Below, in pieces: positions 5,886 through 6,219 of a stretch of DNA of 6,219 nt. Source of the DNA: Chitinivibrionia bacterium (GTDB lineage: Bacteria > Krumholzibacteriota > Krumholzibacteriia > WVZY01); NCBI GenBank assembly GCA_016208665.1, contig JACQXT010000115.1, positions 1-6,219 of the forward strand, given 5' to 3'. Position 1 is the first letter of the stretch. The number at the start of each line of letters is the position of its first letter. Below the pieces are notes generated by a model. It saw only the letters and a program-made list of their open reading frames with translations. It ran no database searches and had not been told where the DNA came from. The translations under genes and the position numbers were made by a program.

Positions 5886-5965
5886 ATTGCGAGGAGCCGA
5901 AGGCGACGAAGCAATCTCAAACGCTTGAGTCTTGAACCCCGAGATTGCTTCGCTCCGCTCGCAAT
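5886..5965. repeat. Palindromic intergenic repeat B
   Basis: Outer arms ATTGCGAG (5886-5893) and CTCGCAAT (5958-5965) enclose inner arms CGAAGCAATCTC (5907-5918) and GAGATTGCTTCG (5941-5952), a 12-bp perfect stem with a 22-base loop. The arrangement gives an imperfect hairpin of about 80 bases. It resembles the ATTGCGAG...GAAGCAATCTC repeats scattered between genes in many bacterial genomes, probably non-autonomous (REP/MITE-like). It shares the 14-bp core GCTTCGCTCCGCTC (5947-5960) with repeat A (5853-5866). No transposase is nearby. Confidence 0.8.
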
Positions 5966-5994
5966 GACAACCAAAAGACCTTTCCATCCATCCG

Positions 5995-6219
5995 CTACCG
6001 GATTACAATTCCCGCGTACCCCACCACCTGATCGGTATCGCCGCTCACCTCGCCGGAGGTCCGGTAGTCCACCAAGTCCGCCGCCACGGCCCCGGCCAAG
6101 GCCGCCCCGATTTCCCGGCAGGCCTCCAGGCGGGTGGTCATCATGGTAATGGGGACAATGGCCAGATCGGGACGGAAACGCTGGAGGAAAGGGATCTGGA
6201 CCTCCAAGCTGTGCTCGTC
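5995..6219 (-). CDS. Memo-family protein (AmmeMemoRadiSam system protein B), C-terminal part, internally shortened
   Basis: The gene runs off the right edge, so only its last 74 codons are present. The visible product begins DEHSLEVQIPFLQRF, the hallmark EHSLEVQxPFLQ of the Memo family, continues DLAIVPITMM, and ends LVDYRTSGEVSGDTDQVVGY + AGIVIR, the typical C-terminus (R/T-SGDVSGDxxQVVGYA). The family's central block between these parts, with SSDxSHY, the acidic helix and the MCG segment holding a metal-binding Cys, is absent: GAALAG is followed directly by AVAADLV. I estimate 55-70 residues lost, in frame, near 6082-6095. In AmmeMemoRadiSam operons the Memo protein accompanies an AMMECR1 protein and a radical SAM protein; its function is not settled. 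It is convergent with the ribD-ribE-chaperone cluster and separated from it by two palindromic repeats. Loss of the conserved block makes a functional product unlikely if the sequence is correct. Confidence 0.85.
   Translation of the reverse strand, partial: DEHSLEVQIPFLQRFRPDLAIVPITMMTTRLEACREIGAALAGAVAADLVDYRTSGEVSGDTDQVVGYAGIVIR

Noticed and set aside
5848..5965. CRISPR array or classical rho-independent terminator
   Set aside because: There are no regularly spaced identical repeats with unique spacers, and neither hairpin is followed by a T-run on either strand.
5925..6149. Plus-strand 74-codon frame over repeat B and the Memo gene
   Set aside because: The Pro/Arg-rich product is antisense to the recognisable Memo C-terminus and begins inside a palindromic repeat.

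Overview
The window looks like chromosomal DNA of a GC-rich bacterium. A hand count gives about 72% GC at 2221-2280 in ppdK. The gene content (pyruvate phosphate dikinase, riboflavin genes, a periplasmic SurA-like chaperone with signal peptide, an AmmeMemoRadiSam-type Memo protein) and the palindromic intergenic repeats suggest a Gram-negative, probably anaerobic lineage of the Desulfobacterota/Nitrospirota kind. This placement is inference only; nothing in the window fixes the taxon.

Layout, left to right. (1) 44-2719 (+): complete ppdK. (2) 2720-3543: a visibly AT-richer stretch (43% GC at 3181-3240) with a two-gene minimal nucleotidyltransferase (MNT) / HEPN module whose genes overlap by four bases, preceded by a strong Shine-Dalgarno with no obvious gene of its own. 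(3) 3544-5836 (+): a tightly overlapping cluster of ribD, ribE and a short SurA-like chaperone. RibD (deaminase/reductase) and RibE (riboflavin synthase) are the second/third and last steps of riboflavin synthesis; ribBA and ribH are not beside them. (4) 5837-5994: a convergent intergenic region filled by two palindromic repeats that share a 14-bp core. (5) 5995-6219 (-): the C-terminal end of a Memo-family (AmmeMemoRadiSam system protein B) gene running off the right edge.

The most unusual feature is a cluster of structural lesions in otherwise well-conserved genes. RibD lacks roughly 45 residues of its reductase domain, including the conserved ADDPxLT segment. ribE carries a 55-bp tandem duplication that puts its natural start (MFTGI...) out of frame with the rest of the gene. 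The Memo protein lacks the central SSDxSHY and Cys-containing block. The first and third are in frame, the second is not. They may be real (strain-specific decay) or assembly errors; the sequence alone cannot decide. The MNT-HEPN pair is a candidate toxin-antitoxin or defence module, and its HEPN protein lacks the usual R-x4-6-H RNase motif.
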